NCBI RefSeq assembly: GCF_900110605.1
Contig: NZ_FOFI01000002.1
Location: forward strand, 682,001-746,000
DNA: 64,000 nt
Direction of reading: 5' to 3'
Origin: Epilithonimonas lactis
Lineage (GTDB): Bacteria > Bacteroidota > Bacteroidia > Flavobacteriales > Weeksellaceae
Positions 49,493 to 58,730 of this stretch are shown piece by piece (the first letter of the stretch is position 1; each line of letters starts with the position of its first letter). Position numbers and translations under genes: made by a program. The notes under the pieces were generated by a model. The model did not search any database, had not been told where the DNA came from, and saw nothing but the letters and a program-made list of their open reading frames with translations.

Positions 49493-51088
49493 TTACTCAT
49501 TAATCAAAAGCGGTTTCGTAGCCAAATCCTTATTGTAAAAAGCACCTTTATTCTCTTTCATTTCCAAAGATTGCTTGATAATCAAATAAGAAATATTCAC
49601 AAGATTCCTCAATTCCGAAAGTTGTGGCGAAAGAATTGAGTAATTATAAAGTTCCGTCACCGCTTCGTAGATTTCGCGCTGTTTTTTCTTGGCCAATTCC
49701 AATCTCGCATTGCTTCTCACAATCGCAACCAAATCGCTCATCATTTCCTGAAGTTGCTTTCTGAGGTAAGTCACGAGAACCATTTCGTCCATCATTTTCA
49801 TTCCCTCTTCATTCCATTCCGGAACAGCTTTCAGGTCGTCGAAGTTGAAATCATTTTCTTTCAAAAGTTCTACCGTTTTCATCGCCGCGTTGTGGCCAAA
49901 AACCAAACCTTCCAATAAAGAATTTGAAGCTAAGCGATTGGCGCCGTGAAGTCCAGAATTGGTACATTCTCCCACCGCAAAAAGATTTTTGATGGATGAT
50001 TGTCCGTTTTTATCCGTATCAATTCCGCCCATTAAGTAATGACAAGCCGGAACCACGGGAATCAATTCCTTCATCGGGTCGATGCCTTCATCCATACATT
50101 TTTTGTAAATATTCGGGAAATGATGTATGAATTTTTCCTTGTCCATCTCTCGACAATCCAGACCAACGTAATCGTCTCCGGATATTTTCAATTCATTGTC
50201 AATGCCTCTTGCAACGATGTCACGGGAAGCCAATTCCTCACGCTCATCGTATTTCTGCATAAAAGGTTTTCCAGATTTCGTTCTCAGTTTTGCACCATCG
50301 CCACGAACGGCTTCAGAAATTAAAAACAACATTCCATCACGTTTGGAGTACATCGCCGTTGGATGAAACTGGTAATACTGCATATTAGAAACCTTACCGT
50401 GCGCTCTGTGAACAAAGGCAATTCCGTCGCCGGTTGCGATGATTGGATTGGTCGTATTTTTATAAACGTGACCTGCGCCTCCGGTTGCAACCAAAGTGAT
50501 TTTCGCAGTGATTTTTTTGATTTTTTTATTTTTCTCGTCAAGGACGTAAGCACCATAACAATCGAGGTTTTCCTTTTCGAATTTTTTATTTGGAACGTGA
50601 TGCTGAGTAATCAAATCGATGACATAATGATGCGCCAACATTTCGATATTCGGAGAATTGTTGACGGTTTCCAAAAGTGCTCTTTCAATCTCGAAACCTG
50701 TAATGTCCTTGTGATGCACGATTCGGTTTTCCGTGTGTCCGCCTTCTCTTCCGAGTGAATACTGACCTTTCTCTTGGTCAAATTTCGCGCCCCATTCTAC
50801 GATTTCATTGAATCTAAGTGGCGCTTCTTCCACCACCATTTTCACGATTTCTGGGTCGTTGATGTAATCGCCGGCTCGCAACGTATCGTCTATATGTTTT
50901 TGAAAATTATCTTTGGAAAAATCTGTGACAACGGCCAATCCGCCTTGTGCATATTTTGTATTGCTCTCATCCTCATTACCTTTTGTCACGATGATGATTT
51001 TGGTGTCTGGCAACTGTTCGGAGATTTTGATGGCGTAAGAAAGCCCTGAGATTCCGGAACCGATTACGAGAACGTCTGTTTTTATCAT
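49493..51088 (-). CDS. nadB: L-aspartate oxidase
   Basis: 531 aa flavoenzyme that oxidises L-aspartate to iminoaspartate, the first step of NAD synthesis. The FAD-binding GSGISGLSYAIKIS is at about 9-22. The active-site region includes REGGHTENRIVHHKD, YQFHPTAMY and LISEAVRGDGAKL; VPACHYLMGG and NRLASNSLLEGLVFG fit the fumarate-reductase-like fold. No nadA is adjacent in this window. It lies 52 bp after a nitroreductase gene and 7 bp before yhcG. Confidence 0.96.
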   Translation of the reverse strand: MIKTDVLVIGSGISGLSYAIKISEQLPDTKIIIVTKGNEDESNTKYAQGGLAVVTDFSKDNFQKHIDDTLRAGDYINDPEIVKMVVEEAPLRFNEIVEWGAKFDQEKGQYSLGREGGHTENRIVHHKDITGFEIERALLETVNNSPNIEMLAHHYVIDLITQHHVPNKKFEKENLDCYGAYVLDEKNKKIKKITAKITLVATGGAGHVYKNTTNPIIATGDGIAFVHRAHGKVSNMQYYQFHPTAMYSKRDGMLFLISEAVRGDGAKLRTKSGKPFMQKYDEREELASRDIVARGIDNELKISGDDYVGLDCREMDKEKFIHHFPNIYKKCMDEGIDPMKELIPVVPACHYLMGGIDTDKNGQSSIKNLFAVGECTNSGLHGANRLASNSLLEGLVFGHNAAMKTVELLKENDFNFDDLKAVPEWNEEGMKMMDEMVLVTYLRKQLQEMMSDLVAIVRSNARLELAKKKQREIYEAVTELYNYSILSPQLSELRNLVNISYLIIKQSLEMKENKGAFYNKDLATKPLLINE

Positions 51089-51140
51089 AAATAATAATTA
51101 CTGCCCTCAAAAATATCTGAGGTAATTCAAAAGAATAAAG

Positions 51141-51767
51141 TTATAAGAATTTGATGAACTTATCCGCAGGTTTTCTCACTTTTTTGAAGTTTTGGAAATT
51201 ATCATCTTCCGCTCTGTAGCCTAAAGTCAAAACGACGGCGATTTTCTCACTTTCTTTATCGATTTTCAAAACGTCTTCCAAAATGTCTTGTCTGAAACCT
51301 TCCATCGGGCAACTGTCAATATTTTCCTGTGCAGAAGCCATTATCAAAGAACCAAGAACGATGTAACTCTGTTTCTCCGACCAACTTTCCATTTCGTGTG
51401 AAGTTTGATTTTCCAATTGCGAATTGATATTATTCCTAAAAGCCACCAATTGTTCCAATGTCACGCCTCGCTCATTAATTATATGACTGAAATAATTATC
51501 AACATATTCCTTATTGATATTGGTCTTCGAAACCAAAGCAATCAAATGCGAACACGTGGAAATCTGTGATGGATTGTAAAATGCCGGAATCAATTTCTGA
51601 ATCGTCTCATCATTCTCCACCACCAAAAGATGATAAGGCTGAAGTCCTTGTGAGCTGACTGACAATCTTCCAGCTTCCAAAATATTGTTCAGTTTTTCGG
51701 AGCTAATCTTTTTTCCGTTAAATCGTTTTACGGAATATCGCCAGTTAAGCGCTTCTAAATAATTCAT
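51141..51767 (-). CDS. NAD(P)H-dependent nitroreductase-family oxidoreductase
   Basis: 208 aa FMN enzyme of the nitroreductase fold (NfsB/YdgI type). The N-terminal RYSVKRFNGKKIS binds FMN; SSQGLQPYHLLVV and the C-terminal GYRAEDD complete the site. The substrate may be a quinone, nitro compound or flavin. First gene of a probable minus-strand unit with nadB-yhcG-nadC; sharing a unit with NAD synthesis is a matter of position only. Confidence 0.9.
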   Translation of the reverse strand: MNYLEALNWRYSVKRFNGKKISSEKLNNILEAGRLSVSSQGLQPYHLLVVENDETIQKLIPAFYNPSQISTCSHLIALVSKTNINKEYVDNYFSHIINERGVTLEQLVAFRNNINSQLENQTSHEMESWSEKQSYIVLGSLIMASAQENIDSCPMEGFRQDILEDVLKIDKESEKIAVVLTLGYRAEDDNFQNFKKVRKPADKFIKFL

Positions 51768-51858
51768 ATGCAGAAACTTATTGATTTTTAAAGGTCAGAT
51801 GCAATCGCGTTTTTATCCATCGGTATTTTCATTTTTGAAGTAAGGCGATTTCATATAA

Positions 51859-51866
51859 CAAATATA
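51859..51866 (-). promoter_or_regulatory. Promoter -7 element (TATATTTG) of the nitroreductase-nad unit
   Basis: An exact TAnnTTTG match on the minus strand, 91 nt before the ATG. The leader so predicted is long. No matching TTG was seen. Confidence 0.4.
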
Positions 51867-51945
51867 AGGATTTGATTTTGGGTTTAGAATGATTTTAAAT
51901 AATGGACAATTTTAAACCGATTTTTTTAAACCACTCAAAGAAAAG

Positions 51946-51960
51946 CCTTTATGATAAAGG
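51946..51960. repeat. Perfect short palindrome in the nitroreductase/mraZ gap
   Basis: CCTTTATGATAAAGG has 7 bp arms around a central G. It lies in a 334 bp divergent AT-rich gap, between the nitroreductase promoter and the mraZ operator, with no frame or other repeat around it. It could be an operator. Confidence 0.4.
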
Positions 51961-52052
51961 ATTTCTCAATATTTCTTTTTAATCGATTTTAAATCAAATC
52001 ATTAGCCAATAAAGCCCTGAAAGCAAAAAGTTATAAACATTAAGTACAATTG

Positions 52053-52077
52053 TGGGCAAAAGTGGTAAAATGTGGTA
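52053..52077 (+). promoter_or_regulatory. MraZ operator: three TGG boxes at 10 bp spacing
   Basis: TGGGC, TGGTA and TGGTA begin at 52053, 52063 and 52073, exactly one helical turn apart. In E. coli and other bacteria MraZ binds direct TGGGN repeats separated by 5 bp upstream of its own gene. The boxes lie just upstream of the mraZ -7 element, a position suited to repression. Confidence 0.7.
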
Positions 52078-52087
52078 GAAATTTATA

Positions 52088-52095
52088 TAAATTTG
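52088..52095 (+). promoter_or_regulatory. Promoter -7 element (TAAATTTG) of the dcw cluster
   Basis: An exact TAnnTTTG match ending 6 nt before the mraZ ATG and 11 nt after the last MraZ box. It predicts a very short or absent leader for the dcw transcript. Confidence 0.6.
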
Positions 52096-52101
52096 CTCCA
52101 A

Positions 52102-52572
52102 ATGAAAAACTTCATTGGAACATACGAGTGCAAAATAGATGACAAAGGGCGCATCAAACTGCCTGCTTCGCTTACGAAGCAGATGGAACACTTTGCAGAT
52201 GAGTCATTTATCGTCAAGCGTTCGGTGTTTCAAAAATGTCTGGAAGTGTACCCGATGGAACCTTGGGACAGATTGATGGCAAAGATAAATGCGCTCAATC
52301 GATTCGTCAAGAAAAATGCGGATTTCATCAGAATGTTTACCGCTGGTGTGAAAACCGTGGAAATGGATAACGTCGGACGTTTACAAATCAGCAAAGATTT
52401 GACGCAGTTTGCCAATCTCAACAAGGAAATCGTCATCACGAGTGCCGGCGAACTCTTCGAGATTTGGGACAAAGAATATTACGAGCAGGTCATCTCAGTT
52501 AGTGAAATTGATTTCGCAAACCTCGCAGAAGACGTAATGGGAAACCTTGATTCGGGAGAGACAGAAGACTAG
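52102..52572 (+). CDS. mraZ: Transcriptional regulator/division protein MraZ
   Basis: 156 aa, two SpoVT-AbrB-like repeats. The first has GTYECKIDDKGRIKLPASL, the second VKTVEMDNVGRLQISKDL, each with the (D/N)xxGR core. It binds TGG-type direct repeats and represses the dcw operon in known systems. The start MKNFIGTYECKIDDKG was chosen; a start ten codons earlier would overlap the -7 element. First gene of the cell-wall cluster. Confidence 0.94.
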   Translation: MKNFIGTYECKIDDKGRIKLPASLTKQMEHFADESFIVKRSVFQKCLEVYPMEPWDRLMAKINALNRFVKKNADFIRMFTAGVKTVEMDNVGRLQISKDLTQFANLNKEIVITSAGELFEIWDKEYYEQVISVSEIDFANLAEDVMGNLDSGETED

Positions 52573-52600
52573 GAGACAAGAGACTAAGAGAGTCAAAATA

Positions 52601-52630
52601 TCATTTATCACTCATCATTCATCAATTATA
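52601..52630 (+). repeat. dcw spacer repeat, copy 1
   Basis: A 30 bp TCA/ATC-rich sequence (TCATTTATCACTCATCATTC...) matching 28 of 30 positions with 53576-53605. Preceded by a purine-rich GAGACAAGAGACTAAGAG tract. Both copies directly precede a dcw gene start. Confidence 0.6.
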
Positions 52631-52638
52631 AAAAAAAT

Positions 52639-53532
52639 ATGTATCATAATCCAGTCTTGCTGAAACAAAGTGTAGATGGTCTGGTAACCAATCCGGACGG
52701 CATCTACGTGGACTGCACTTTCGGTGGTGGCGGACATTCCCGTGAGATTCTCAGCCGACTTTCGGACAAGGGGAAATTGTACGCTTTCGACCAGGATTTG
52801 GATGCTTTGAAGAATACGATTGACGACCCGAGATTTACTTTGATTAACCAGAATTTCAGATTTTTGGAGAACTCATTGTTGGCTTATGGCGTGACTGGAG
52901 TTGACGGGATTTTGGCAGATTTGGGCGTTTCTTCCCATCAGTTTGATGAGGCTGAACGTGGATTTTCTATCAGAAGCAACGCGCCTCTCGATATGAGAAT
53001 GAACGTGATGCAAGGTCTTGACGCCAAGAAAATCATCAATGAATATGAAGAGGAAGATTTGGCCAATGTGTTATATAATTATGGAGAATTAAGAGAATCC
53101 AGAAAGTTGGCCAGAGAAATTGTTCATCACAGAAAAACTAAAAAAATCAATACGACGGATGAATTGAAATCACTTTTCAGTTACATCCCGGCTTTCAAAC
53201 AAAATAAATTCTTCGCTCAGATTTTTCAGGCGATTAGAATTGAAGTGAATCAGGAATTGGAAGTGTTGAAGGAATTATTGGTTCAATCATATAAAGTTTT
53301 GAAGCCGGAAGGCCGATTGGTAATGATTTCTTACCATTCATTAGAAGACAGATTGGTAAAACGTTTCCTGAAAAACGGAATGTTCGAAGGTGAACCACCG
53401 CGTGACATTTATGGGAATTATAAAAAAACTTTTGAATTGCTAAAGACAAAAGCAATCATCCCGGACGATAAGGAAATTGAAGAAAACTCCCGCGCCAGAA
53501 GCGCAAAAATGAGAATAGGAACGAAGATATAA
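52639..53532 (+). CDS. rsmH: 16S rRNA (cytosine(1402)-N(4))-methyltransferase RsmH
   Basis: 297 aa SAM-dependent methylase (MraW) of the dcw cluster. SAM-binding YVDCTFGGGGHSREIL (about 24-39), then ADLGVSSHQFDEAERGFS and the C-terminal MISYHSLEDRLVKRFL are family signatures. Length and position after mraZ are standard. It modifies the ribosomal P site with RsmI. Confidence 0.96.
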   Translation: MYHNPVLLKQSVDGLVTNPDGIYVDCTFGGGGHSREILSRLSDKGKLYAFDQDLDALKNTIDDPRFTLINQNFRFLENSLLAYGVTGVDGILADLGVSSHQFDEAERGFSIRSNAPLDMRMNVMQGLDAKKIINEYEEEDLANVLYNYGELRESRKLAREIVHHRKTKKINTTDELKSLFSYIPAFKQNKFFAQIFQAIRIEVNQELEVLKELLVQSYKVLKPEGRLVMISYHSLEDRLVKRFLKNGMFEGEPPRDIYGNYKKTFELLKTKAIIPDDKEIEENSRARSAKMRIGTKI

Positions 53533-53575
53533 ATGATAAGCGATAATTGATGAGCGATTAAGATTCATCCTGTTA

Positions 53576-53605
53576 TCATTTATCAATCATCATTTATCAA
53601 TTATA
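53576..53605 (+). repeat. dcw spacer repeat, copy 2
   Basis: Partner of 52601-52630 (28 of 30 identical). The sequence just before it (ATGATAAGCGATAATTGATGAGCGATTA) is partly its reverse complement, so this spacer can also fold on itself. Confidence 0.6.
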
Positions 53606-53610
53606 ATATT

Positions 53611-53973
53611 GTGGCAAAATTAACTCAAAACAAACAGAAGAGACTCACTTTTATGGACATCATAAAAGGGAATTTCCTTAACCGTGATGAGGTAAAAGCG
53701 CATTACAAATATTTCCTGTTCATTTTCGGATTGCTGATGGTGATGATTTACAGCAACCATTTGGTCAACACGAAAATTGAGCACGTCAACAAACTAAAAG
53801 AAGAAACAGAAGAGTACAAGTCGAGAAATGCCTACGCACAAAGCAGACTTATAAAAATTAGGATGGAATCCGAACTGGGAAAAGAAATGGTTCAGGATTC
53901 ACTGGTGAGTTTGGACAGTCATCCAACCAAATTATTGATAAAACTAGACAGCACAAATGATAAATCAGAATAA
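53611..53973 (+). CDS. FtsL-like division protein
   Basis: 120 aa bitopic protein: a basic cytoplasmic segment, one membrane helix (about 32-50, FLFIFGLLMVMIYSNHL) and a short coiled coil (about 55-90). Place, size and topology are those of FtsL in Bacteroidetes, which recruits FtsWI. The start seems to be GTG; an ATG 14 codons later would remove only the basic tail. It overlaps the PBP gene by 17 bp. Confidence 0.85.
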   Translation: MAKLTQNKQKRLTFMDIIKGNFLNRDEVKAHYKYFLFIFGLLMVMIYSNHLVNTKIEHVNKLKEETEEYKSRNAYAQSRLIKIRMESELGKEMVQDSLVSLDSHPTKLLIKLDSTNDKSE

Positions 53974-55951
53974 CGATTACGAAAAGAAACGGTCCAATGC
54001 ACTCAAGTGGGGCTACCTTTTTGTTTTAGGGGCCTTCGTTTTGTTTGTGATTTTTCTGGGGAGAATTTTGGTTCTTCAAAATACCAATGTCCAAGAGTTT
54101 GAAGATAATTACATCAGCAAAAACTACCGCGAAGCCACTTTGAAAGCGGCGCGTGGAAATCTCTACGCATCAGACGGTTCCATCTTGGCAACGACGGTGA
54201 TGCGTTATGATGTTTATCTGGATTTCAAATCGATGAGAGATACAATTTATAATAACAACATTGTAGCATTGACGGATTCTCTCAGCAAAATGTTCGACAA
54301 GCCGAGAAGTTATTTCAGAGCAAAATTGGATGCTCAGAACAAGAAGAACAACCAATATTATCTCTTGGCAAAAGGCCTTGACTTCGACGAATACGATAGA
54401 ATCAGAAGCTTTCCGATTTTCATCAAAGGAAAAAATAAGGGCGGATTCATCATTCAAAGAAACTTCCGAAGAGAGTTGGCAACTTCTCAGATTGGAGCCG
54501 GAACGATTGGAATGGACAATGGCGAATCAAAGTCTGGTCTTGAAGGTGCATTCAGCAAATTCTTGACTGGGATTGATGGAACCCGTTTGGAGCAAAGAAT
54601 CAACTCATCTCAATGGAAGCCAATCGATTACTGGAAAGTCCAAGAGCCTGTTGATGGTCAGGACGTTTACACGACTTTGGATTTGAGGATTCAGGATATT
54701 GCGCATTCGGCCTTGGAAAATCAACTGGTGAAATTCGATGCAGACCACGGTTGTGTGGTGGTGATGGAGGTGGAGACCGGAAAAATCCGGGCTATGGTCA
54801 ACCTGAGAAGAACCGAACCAGGAATCTATGTTGACGCTTACAACTATGCAGTGAAAGACGCTCAGGAACCAGGTTCTACCTTCAAAACAGTCTCACTTTT
54901 GGCGGCGATGGACGATGGTTTCATTGATGAAAATACGAAAGTCAACATCGGAAACGGCATTTGGACCTACGCAGGTCAAAGAATTACAGATGGTCACGGT
55001 GGCGGAACTTATGATGTGAGTGATGTTTTGGCAAAATCCAGCAACGTTGGCGCTGCGAAAATCATTACGCAACATTATGGCGACAAACCAGAAGTTTTTC
55101 TTAATCATCTGAAACGCTGGAAAATGTTCGACAAAATGCAAATCGAATTGCCAGGAATTGCAAAACCATCCATCCAAACGCCTCAAAGCAAAAGATGGAA
55201 CAAAGCAACTTTGGCTTCGTTGGGATATGGCTATTCATCGAGTTTTCCGCTACTGCAATTGGTGACATTTTATAATGGCGTTGCAAACAAAGGCAAAATG
55301 GTAAAACCGCTTTTCATTGATAAAATAATGAAAGACGGAAACGTTTTGTACAATTCCAAGCCAGAAGTAATGGTGAAAAGAATGGCTTCGGAAAAAGCCA
55401 TCACGATGATGACCAATGCTTTGACAAAAGCCGTTGAGAAAGGAACAGCAAGAAGTATTTATACACCCAATCTGAAAATCGCAGGAAAAACAGGAACCGC
55501 AAGATTCGAATATTGGAAACCTGGACCTATGAAATATCAAGCATCATTCGCTGGTTTTTATCCTTCTGATAATCCGAAATATACTTGTATTGTAGTTGTA
55601 AATCAGCCAGATACATCAAAAGGTTTTTATGGAGGTTCGGTTTCAGCGCCGGTCTTCAAAGAGATTGCAGGAAAGACTTTCCTTAAGACACCTTTGAATG
55701 TTGAAAAAGAAATGTTGGTGGAGCATAAAGTGAACCTCAACAAAATGGTGGAACCTAATGTAAAACTGAATGTCAGAAAAGACTCAATGCCGAATGTTGT
55801 GGGACTGATTGGAAAAAATGTGATTCCACAATTGGAAAATATGGGTTACAGAGTTGACTATAAAGGTGTCGGAAAAATCAAAGGACAGTTTCCGGCAGAA
55901 GGTGCCCACATTGGGAAAAACCAAAAAATATATCTGGAACTTCAGAATTAA
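53957..55951 (+). CDS. ftsI: Penicillin-binding protein, FtsI/PBP3-type, with PASTA domain
   Basis: 664 aa septal transpeptidase. A membrane helix (about 18-38) is followed by a dimerisation domain, then the transpeptidase with SxxK at Ser307 (PGSTFK), SxN in KSSNVG and KTG in AGKTGTARF, and a single C-terminal PASTA domain (about 605-664, MPNVVGLIGKNVIPQLENMG). It forms the septal cell wall with FtsW. The PASTA ending is common for this gene in Bacteroidetes. Confidence 0.94.
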   Translation: MINQNNDYEKKRSNALKWGYLFVLGAFVLFVIFLGRILVLQNTNVQEFEDNYISKNYREATLKAARGNLYASDGSILATTVMRYDVYLDFKSMRDTIYNNNIVALTDSLSKMFDKPRSYFRAKLDAQNKKNNQYYLLAKGLDFDEYDRIRSFPIFIKGKNKGGFIIQRNFRRELATSQIGAGTIGMDNGESKSGLEGAFSKFLTGIDGTRLEQRINSSQWKPIDYWKVQEPVDGQDVYTTLDLRIQDIAHSALENQLVKFDADHGCVVVMEVETGKIRAMVNLRRTEPGIYVDAYNYAVKDAQEPGSTFKTVSLLAAMDDGFIDENTKVNIGNGIWTYAGQRITDGHGGGTYDVSDVLAKSSNVGAAKIITQHYGDKPEVFLNHLKRWKMFDKMQIELPGIAKPSIQTPQSKRWNKATLASLGYGYSSSFPLLQLVTFYNGVANKGKMVKPLFIDKIMKDGNVLYNSKPEVMVKRMASEKAITMMTNALTKAVEKGTARSIYTPNLKIAGKTGTARFEYWKPGPMKYQASFAGFYPSDNPKYTCIVVVNQPDTSKGFYGGSVSAPVFKEIAGKTFLKTPLNVEKEMLVEHKVNLNKMVEPNVKLNVRKDSMPNVVGLIGKNVIPQLENMGYRVDYKGVGKIKGQFPAEGAHIGKNQKIYLELQN

Positions 55952-55990
55952 GATTAATTGAAAGTCTTGAAAAGACGATTTAATAAAGTA

Positions 55991-56005
55991 TAGGATAAAA
56001 TCCTA
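55991..56005 (+). repeat. Hairpin directly before murE
   Basis: TAGGAT-AAA-ATCCTA is a perfect 6 bp stem, 3 nt before the murE ATG. Stable structure next to a start codon may damp translation of murE relative to ftsI. A weaker stem AGTCTT/AAGAC precedes it. Confidence 0.45.
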
Positions 56006-56008
56006 TTA

Positions 56009-57475
56009 ATGAATATGAATTTAGAAAAATTATTACAAAGAATCCAAGTTTTGGAAACAATCGGAACTCTCGAAAGAGAAGTTTCTGAAGTGGTTTTCGA
56101 CAGCAGAAGAGTTGTTGAAGATTCTTTGTATGTAGCGTTGAAAGGAACAGTTTCCGACGGACATTCTTACATCAATTCTTCCACCGAAAAAGGTGCGAAA
56201 GTGATTGTTTGTGAGCAGTTACCTTCTGAAATTAATGACGAGGTGACTTATATTAAAGTTGAGGATTCTTCGAAAGCGTTAGGACATTTGGCTTCTAATT
56301 TTTACGGAAATCCTTCAGAAAAATTAAAATTAATCGGCGTTACAGGAACCAACGGAAAGACGACCGTGACGACTTTGTTGTTTGATATTTTCAAAACTTT
56401 GGGTTATCAATCCGCATTGATTTCGACTGTTGAATATAGAATCGGTGACGAGATAATTCCTTCAACTCACACAACACCAGATATCGTTAGACTAAATCAA
56501 ATGTTGGCGAAAGCTGTTGAAATCGGTTGTGAATATGCTTTTATGGAAGTCAGTTCTCACGGGATTTCTCAAAACAGAACCGAAGGATTACACTTCAAAG
56601 TGGCTGGTTTTACGAACATCACGCACGACCATTTGGATTATCACAAGACTTTCCAAAATTACATCTACGCAAAGAAAAGATTCTTTGACGAGTTGGAAGA
56701 TTCTGCAATTGCCATCACCAATGCTGATGACAAAAACGGTTCTGTAATGCTTCAAAATACAAAAGCGAAAAAGAAAACTTTCGCTTTGAAAACAATGGCA
56801 GATTTCCACGGAAAAGTGCTTGAGGTGGACTTCAACGGAATGTTGCTGAACTTTAATAATAAAGAATTCTGGACAACATTGACAGGGAAATTCAACGCTT
56901 CAAATCTACTTTTAGCGTACGGAATTGCCTTAGAATTAGGAATGAATGAAGATGAGGTTTTGCAGGCGATTTCTGTTCTTCAACGCGTGAATGGCCGTTT
57001 CGAAACGATAAAATCAAACGGCGGAATTTTCTTCGTGGTTGATTATTCTCACACGCCAGATGCCTTGGAAAATGTGTTGGACAGCATCAATGAAATCAGG
57101 ACCAAAAACGAAAGATTGATTTGTGTTTTCGGTTGCGGAGGCGACAGAGACAAAACCAAACGTCCGGAAATGGGAGACATTGCGACCAAGAAATCGACTT
57201 TGGCAATCATCACTTCGGATAATCCGAGAACGGAAGACCTAGCGCAAATCATCAAAGAAATCGAAGCTGGAATCCAGCCTCAGAACTTTAGCAAATACAC
57301 TTCGATTCCGGACAGAAGAGAAGCGATAAAAATGGCCATCAAGTTTGCTGAGCCAAAAGATATCGTCGTAGTTGCAGGAAAAGGCCACGAAACCTATCAG
57401 GAAATCAACGGCGTGAAACATCATTTTGATGACAAAGAGACGATTAGAGAACTATTACAATTAATGGGAAAATAA
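56009..57475 (+). CDS. murE: UDP-N-acetylmuramoyl-tripeptide synthetase MurE
   Basis: 488 aa. Adds the third residue to the peptidoglycan precursor. The Mur-ligase P-loop GVTGTNGKTTVTT is at about 110-122; SSHGISQNR and the DNPRTED motif (DNPR marks meso-diaminopimelate enzymes) fit a DAP-adding MurE. Gram-negative peptidoglycan is thus expected. Two in-frame ATGs start the gene; the first was taken. The stop lies 6 bp before mraY. Confidence 0.96.
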   Translation: MNMNLEKLLQRIQVLETIGTLEREVSEVVFDSRRVVEDSLYVALKGTVSDGHSYINSSTEKGAKVIVCEQLPSEINDEVTYIKVEDSSKALGHLASNFYGNPSEKLKLIGVTGTNGKTTVTTLLFDIFKTLGYQSALISTVEYRIGDEIIPSTHTTPDIVRLNQMLAKAVEIGCEYAFMEVSSHGISQNRTEGLHFKVAGFTNITHDHLDYHKTFQNYIYAKKRFFDELEDSAIAITNADDKNGSVMLQNTKAKKKTFALKTMADFHGKVLEVDFNGMLLNFNNKEFWTTLTGKFNASNLLLAYGIALELGMNEDEVLQAISVLQRVNGRFETIKSNGGIFFVVDYSHTPDALENVLDSINEIRTKNERLICVFGCGGDRDKTKRPEMGDIATKKSTLAIITSDNPRTEDLAQIIKEIEAGIQPQNFSKYTSIPDRREAIKMAIKFAEPKDIVVVAGKGHETYQEINGVKHHFDDKETIRELLQLMGK

Positions 57476-57481
57476 GAAAAT

Positions 57482-58723
57482 ATGCTGTATTATTTGTACG
57501 AATATTTAACCGCTCACGGAATCCACGTTCCAGGGATGAACTTGTTTAAGTACATTTCTTTCCGCGCGGCGATGGCAGTTTTGTTTTCGCTGATTATTGC
57601 GATGGCCTACGGGAAAAAGATTATCAATTACCTCAGAAAAAAACAAATGGGAGAATTGGTGAGAGACCTTGGTCTGGAAGGGCAGAAGCAGAAAGAAGGA
57701 ACGCCGACAATGGGAGGTTTGATTATCATTTTGGCGACCATTATTCCAGTTTTGCTATTCACGAGAATCACCAATATCTACATTGTTCTTCTAATCATTT
57801 CGGTGCTTTGGATGGGCGCGATTGGTTTTCTTGATGATTATCTTAAGAAAGTTAAAAAAAACAAAGACGGATTAAGTGGAAAATTCAAGGTAATTGGGCA
57901 AGTTGGTTTAGGCTTAATTGTCGGAGTCACAATGTATTTCCACCCCGATATCGAGGTTAAGAGAAAGTACGCAGACTCGACTGTTGTGAACAGAAATAAT
58001 GTGGAACAGAACTTTATGGAAGACGAAAAAATCCCGGTTTCTACAGTGCCATTCACAAAAAACAACGAGTTTGACTACAGCGGGATTTTGTTTTGGATGG
58101 ATGATGCTGAGGCGCACGAATGGGCGTGGATTGTTTTCATCCCGATTGTGATTTTCATCGTCACCGCAGTTTCAAACGGAGCCAATATTACCGACGGAAT
58201 CGATGGTTTGGCCGCTGGAACAAGCGTCGTAATTTTGCTCACATTGGCATTTTTCGCTTACGTTTCGGGTAACATCATCTTCGCTGATTATCTGAATATT
58301 ATGTTCCTTCCGCATATGGGGGAGACAACGATTTTTGCCCTCGCTTTGGTGGGAGCTGTGATTGGATTTTTCTGGTATAACACTTATCCTGCGCAGGTTT
58401 TTATGGGCGATACAGGAAGTTTGATGTTGGGCGGAGTGATTGCAGTTTTGGCAATTATTTTAAGAAAGGAATTGTTGATTCCAGTTTTGTGCGGCGTTTT
58501 TCTGATAGAACTTTTATCCGTGATTCTACAGGTTTGGGTCTTCAAATACAGAAAGAGAAAATACGGGCTGGAATATGCCCAGAACAATAGATTATTCAAA
58601 ATGTCACCGCTTCACCACCATTATCAGAAAGAAGGTTTCCACGAGAGTAAAATCGTAAACCGAATGGTAATCTTGGGCGTAATGCTGGCCATTATTTGCT
58701 TAATCACATTAAAAACCAGATAG
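57482..58723 (+). CDS. mraY: Phospho-N-acetylmuramoyl-pentapeptide transferase MraY
   Basis: 413 aa membrane enzyme with about ten helices that links MurNAc-pentapeptide to undecaprenyl phosphate (lipid I). The catalytic Asp-Asp is in GFLDDYLKK, with [27 protein letters not shown] and the C-terminal HHHYQKEG. It is longer than the E. coli form because of an insert (about 155-210) between helices, as seen in Bacteroidetes MraY. Confidence 0.96.
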   Translation: MLYYLYEYLTAHGIHVPGMNLFKYISFRAAMAVLFSLIIAMAYGKKIINYLRKKQMGELVRDLGLEGQKQKEGTPTMGGLIIILATIIPVLLFTRITNIYIVLLIISVLWMGAIGFLDDYLKKVKKNKDGLSGKFKVIGQVGLGLIVGVTMYFHPDIEVKRKYADSTVVNRNNVEQNFMEDEKIPVSTVPFTKNNEFDYSGILFWMDDAEAHEWAWIVFIPIVIFIVTAVSNGANITDGIDGLAAGTSVVILLTLAFFAYVSGNIIFADYLNIMFLPHMGETTIFALALVGAVIGFFWYNTYPAQVFMGDTGSLMLGGVIAVLAIILRKELLIPVLCGVFLIELLSVILQVWVFKYRKRKYGLEYAQNNRLFKMSPLHHHYQKEGFHESKIVNRMVILGVMLAIICLITLKTR

Positions 58724-58730
58724 GGAATTG

